Shown here: piece by piece, positions 5,794 through 6,321 of the stretch
How the letters are laid out: each line of letters begins with the position of its first letter
Numbering within the stretch: position 1 is the first letter of the stretch
DNA from: Methanosarcinales archaeon
GTDB taxonomy: Archaea; Halobacteriota; Syntropharchaeia; Alkanophagales; Methanospirareceae
DNA length: 6,321 bases
Direction: 5' to 3'
NCBI GenBank assembly: GCA_016649585.1
Contig: JAENXH010000083.1
Span: 1 to 6,321, forward strand
Position numbers and translations under genes: made by a program
The notes under the pieces: model-generated
What the model was told of the DNA's origin: nothing
The model's database searches: none
What the model saw: only the letters and a program-made list of their open reading frames with translations

Positions 5794-5841
5794 TTTTTCC
5801 ACGCCTGCTCTTAGTGCGGTTTCATGTGGAAACGAAATCAT

Positions 5842-5847
5842 AAAAAA
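5842..5847 (-). terminator. T6 tract after the metallo-hydrolase gene, possible terminator
   Basis: On the minus strand six consecutive T bases lie about 40 bases after the stop of the metallo-hydrolase gene and about 50 bases upstream of the polC TATA box. Archaeal RNA polymerase can terminate at such T-tracts. No convincing hairpin precedes it, and the tract is short, so readthrough into polC is quite possible. Confidence 0.25.
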
Positions 5848-5885
5848 CCGTTATCATCTGTAAGGTACTGCTCTGGTAACGTCCA

Positions 5886-6321
5886 TCACAAGGTGTACTT
5901 CTTCCCCAGTTCCACCAACTCCACGTTCCTGAAGAACTCCTGGAACATCTCCGGGTGCTCCGTATGCACAGGAAACACCCGATCTGGATTTATCTCTGTG
6001 ATAATTGCCTTTAGTTCAGCGCCAGAAGCATGACCGGAAGCATGAGCAAAATAATCTTTTATACCAAAATGCTCTAACCAGTTCCTCTTTCTTGCTTCAT
6101 CCAATAACATCTCGTCACTGAACGGTTCACAGGACGATTTTATCCAGATAGCCGCTTCTGGTTGGATATCTGTGAGCTGATTTATCTCCCAGAGGCTCAT
6201 AGAGACCACATAGTGCTCTGGATTTTGCTGCAACTCGTTGCAGGTTATTGCATTCTCCCGGCTAATAAATGCCCGCTCCCAAGTTGCATAATCCTGCTCG
6301 ACTAACTTACTATCAATTCCG
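5886..6321 (-). CDS. RNase J-like metallo-beta-lactamase-fold hydrolase, C-terminal part (partial)
   Basis: The frame is open from the right window edge to a TGA at 5888-5886, giving 144 visible C-terminal residues; the start lies outside. The visible part begins G-I-D-S-K-L-V-E-Q-D-Y-A-T-W-E-R-A-F. It includes S-S-C-E-P-F-S-D-E-M, then the conserved H-A-S-G-H-A-S-G motif and P-V-H-T-E-H-P-E-M-F near the end. H-x-S-G-H-A and the P-V-H-T-E-H block are the late motifs of beta-CASP metallo-beta-lactamases of the RNase J type, where the histidines serve zinc binding or phosphate recognition. The likely role is cytoplasmic RNA processing or decay, but the zinc-binding H-x-H-x-D-H motif is not in view. 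Other MBL-fold hydrolases remain possible. An in-frame TTG at 6233 is internal, not the start. polC follows 128 bases downstream in the same direction. Confidence 0.82.
   Translation of the reverse strand, partial: GIDSKLVEQDYATWERAFISRENAITCNELQQNPEHYVVSMSLWEINQLTDIQPEAAIWIKSSCEPFSDEMLLDEARKRNWLEHFGIKDYFAHASGHASGAELKAIITEINPDRVFPVHTEHPEMFQEFFRNVELVELGKKYTL

Noticed and set aside
5758..5841. N-terminal extension of the polC reading frame by 28 codons
   Set aside because: It spans the likely TATA box, and DP2 proteins normally begin shortly before the helical region that starts at ATG 5757.

Overview
The window is archaeal, most probably euryarchaeal. The longest gene encodes the large subunit (DP2) of the archaea-specific replicative polymerase PolD. 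The visible promoters are TATA boxes of the archaeal kind, and two of the genes look leaderless or nearly so. The sequence alone does not fix the lineage. The A+T-rich spacers with short G-rich repeats are compatible with a methanogen or ANME-like euryarchaeote, but that is a guess.

Layout, left to right. (1) Bases 1-109, minus strand: the first 36 codons of a gene cut by the window edge, resembling the start of a xylose-isomerase-like TIM-barrel protein. (2) Bases 110-210: a short spacer full of AATAGGG-like repeats and inverted repeats. (3) Bases 211-1551, minus strand: a full-length NfeD-family membrane serine protease, with a (AT)7 tract acting as its TATA box. (4) Bases about 1590-1881: a spacer holding one copy of a repeat, two hairpins, a palindrome and a TATA region that reads rightward. 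(5) Bases 1882-2336, plus strand: a two-gene RelB/RelE-type toxin-antitoxin operon. It is the only plus-strand gene pair here and is visibly more A+T-rich than its neighbours. (6) Bases 2337-2565: a spacer with an intrinsic-terminator-like structure, an orphan TATA box and a second copy of the repeat. (7) Bases 2566-5757, minus strand: PolD large subunit, without an intein. (8) Bases 5886-6321, minus strand: the C-terminal part of an RNase J-like metallo-beta-lactamase-fold hydrolase, cut by the right edge.

The minus-strand genes are housekeeping in character: DNA replication, probable RNA processing and membrane proteolysis. The relBE pair sits against this direction, in the spacer between the polC stop and the nfeD promoter. 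Related intergenic sequences lie on both sides of it: one 52-55 bp near-repeat and one 37 bp hairpin-forming repeat. This is the most interesting feature of the window and suggests that the toxin-antitoxin pair arrived as a cassette or sits within a dispersed repeat element. I see no clearly undescribed biological system, CRISPR array, tRNA or rRNA.
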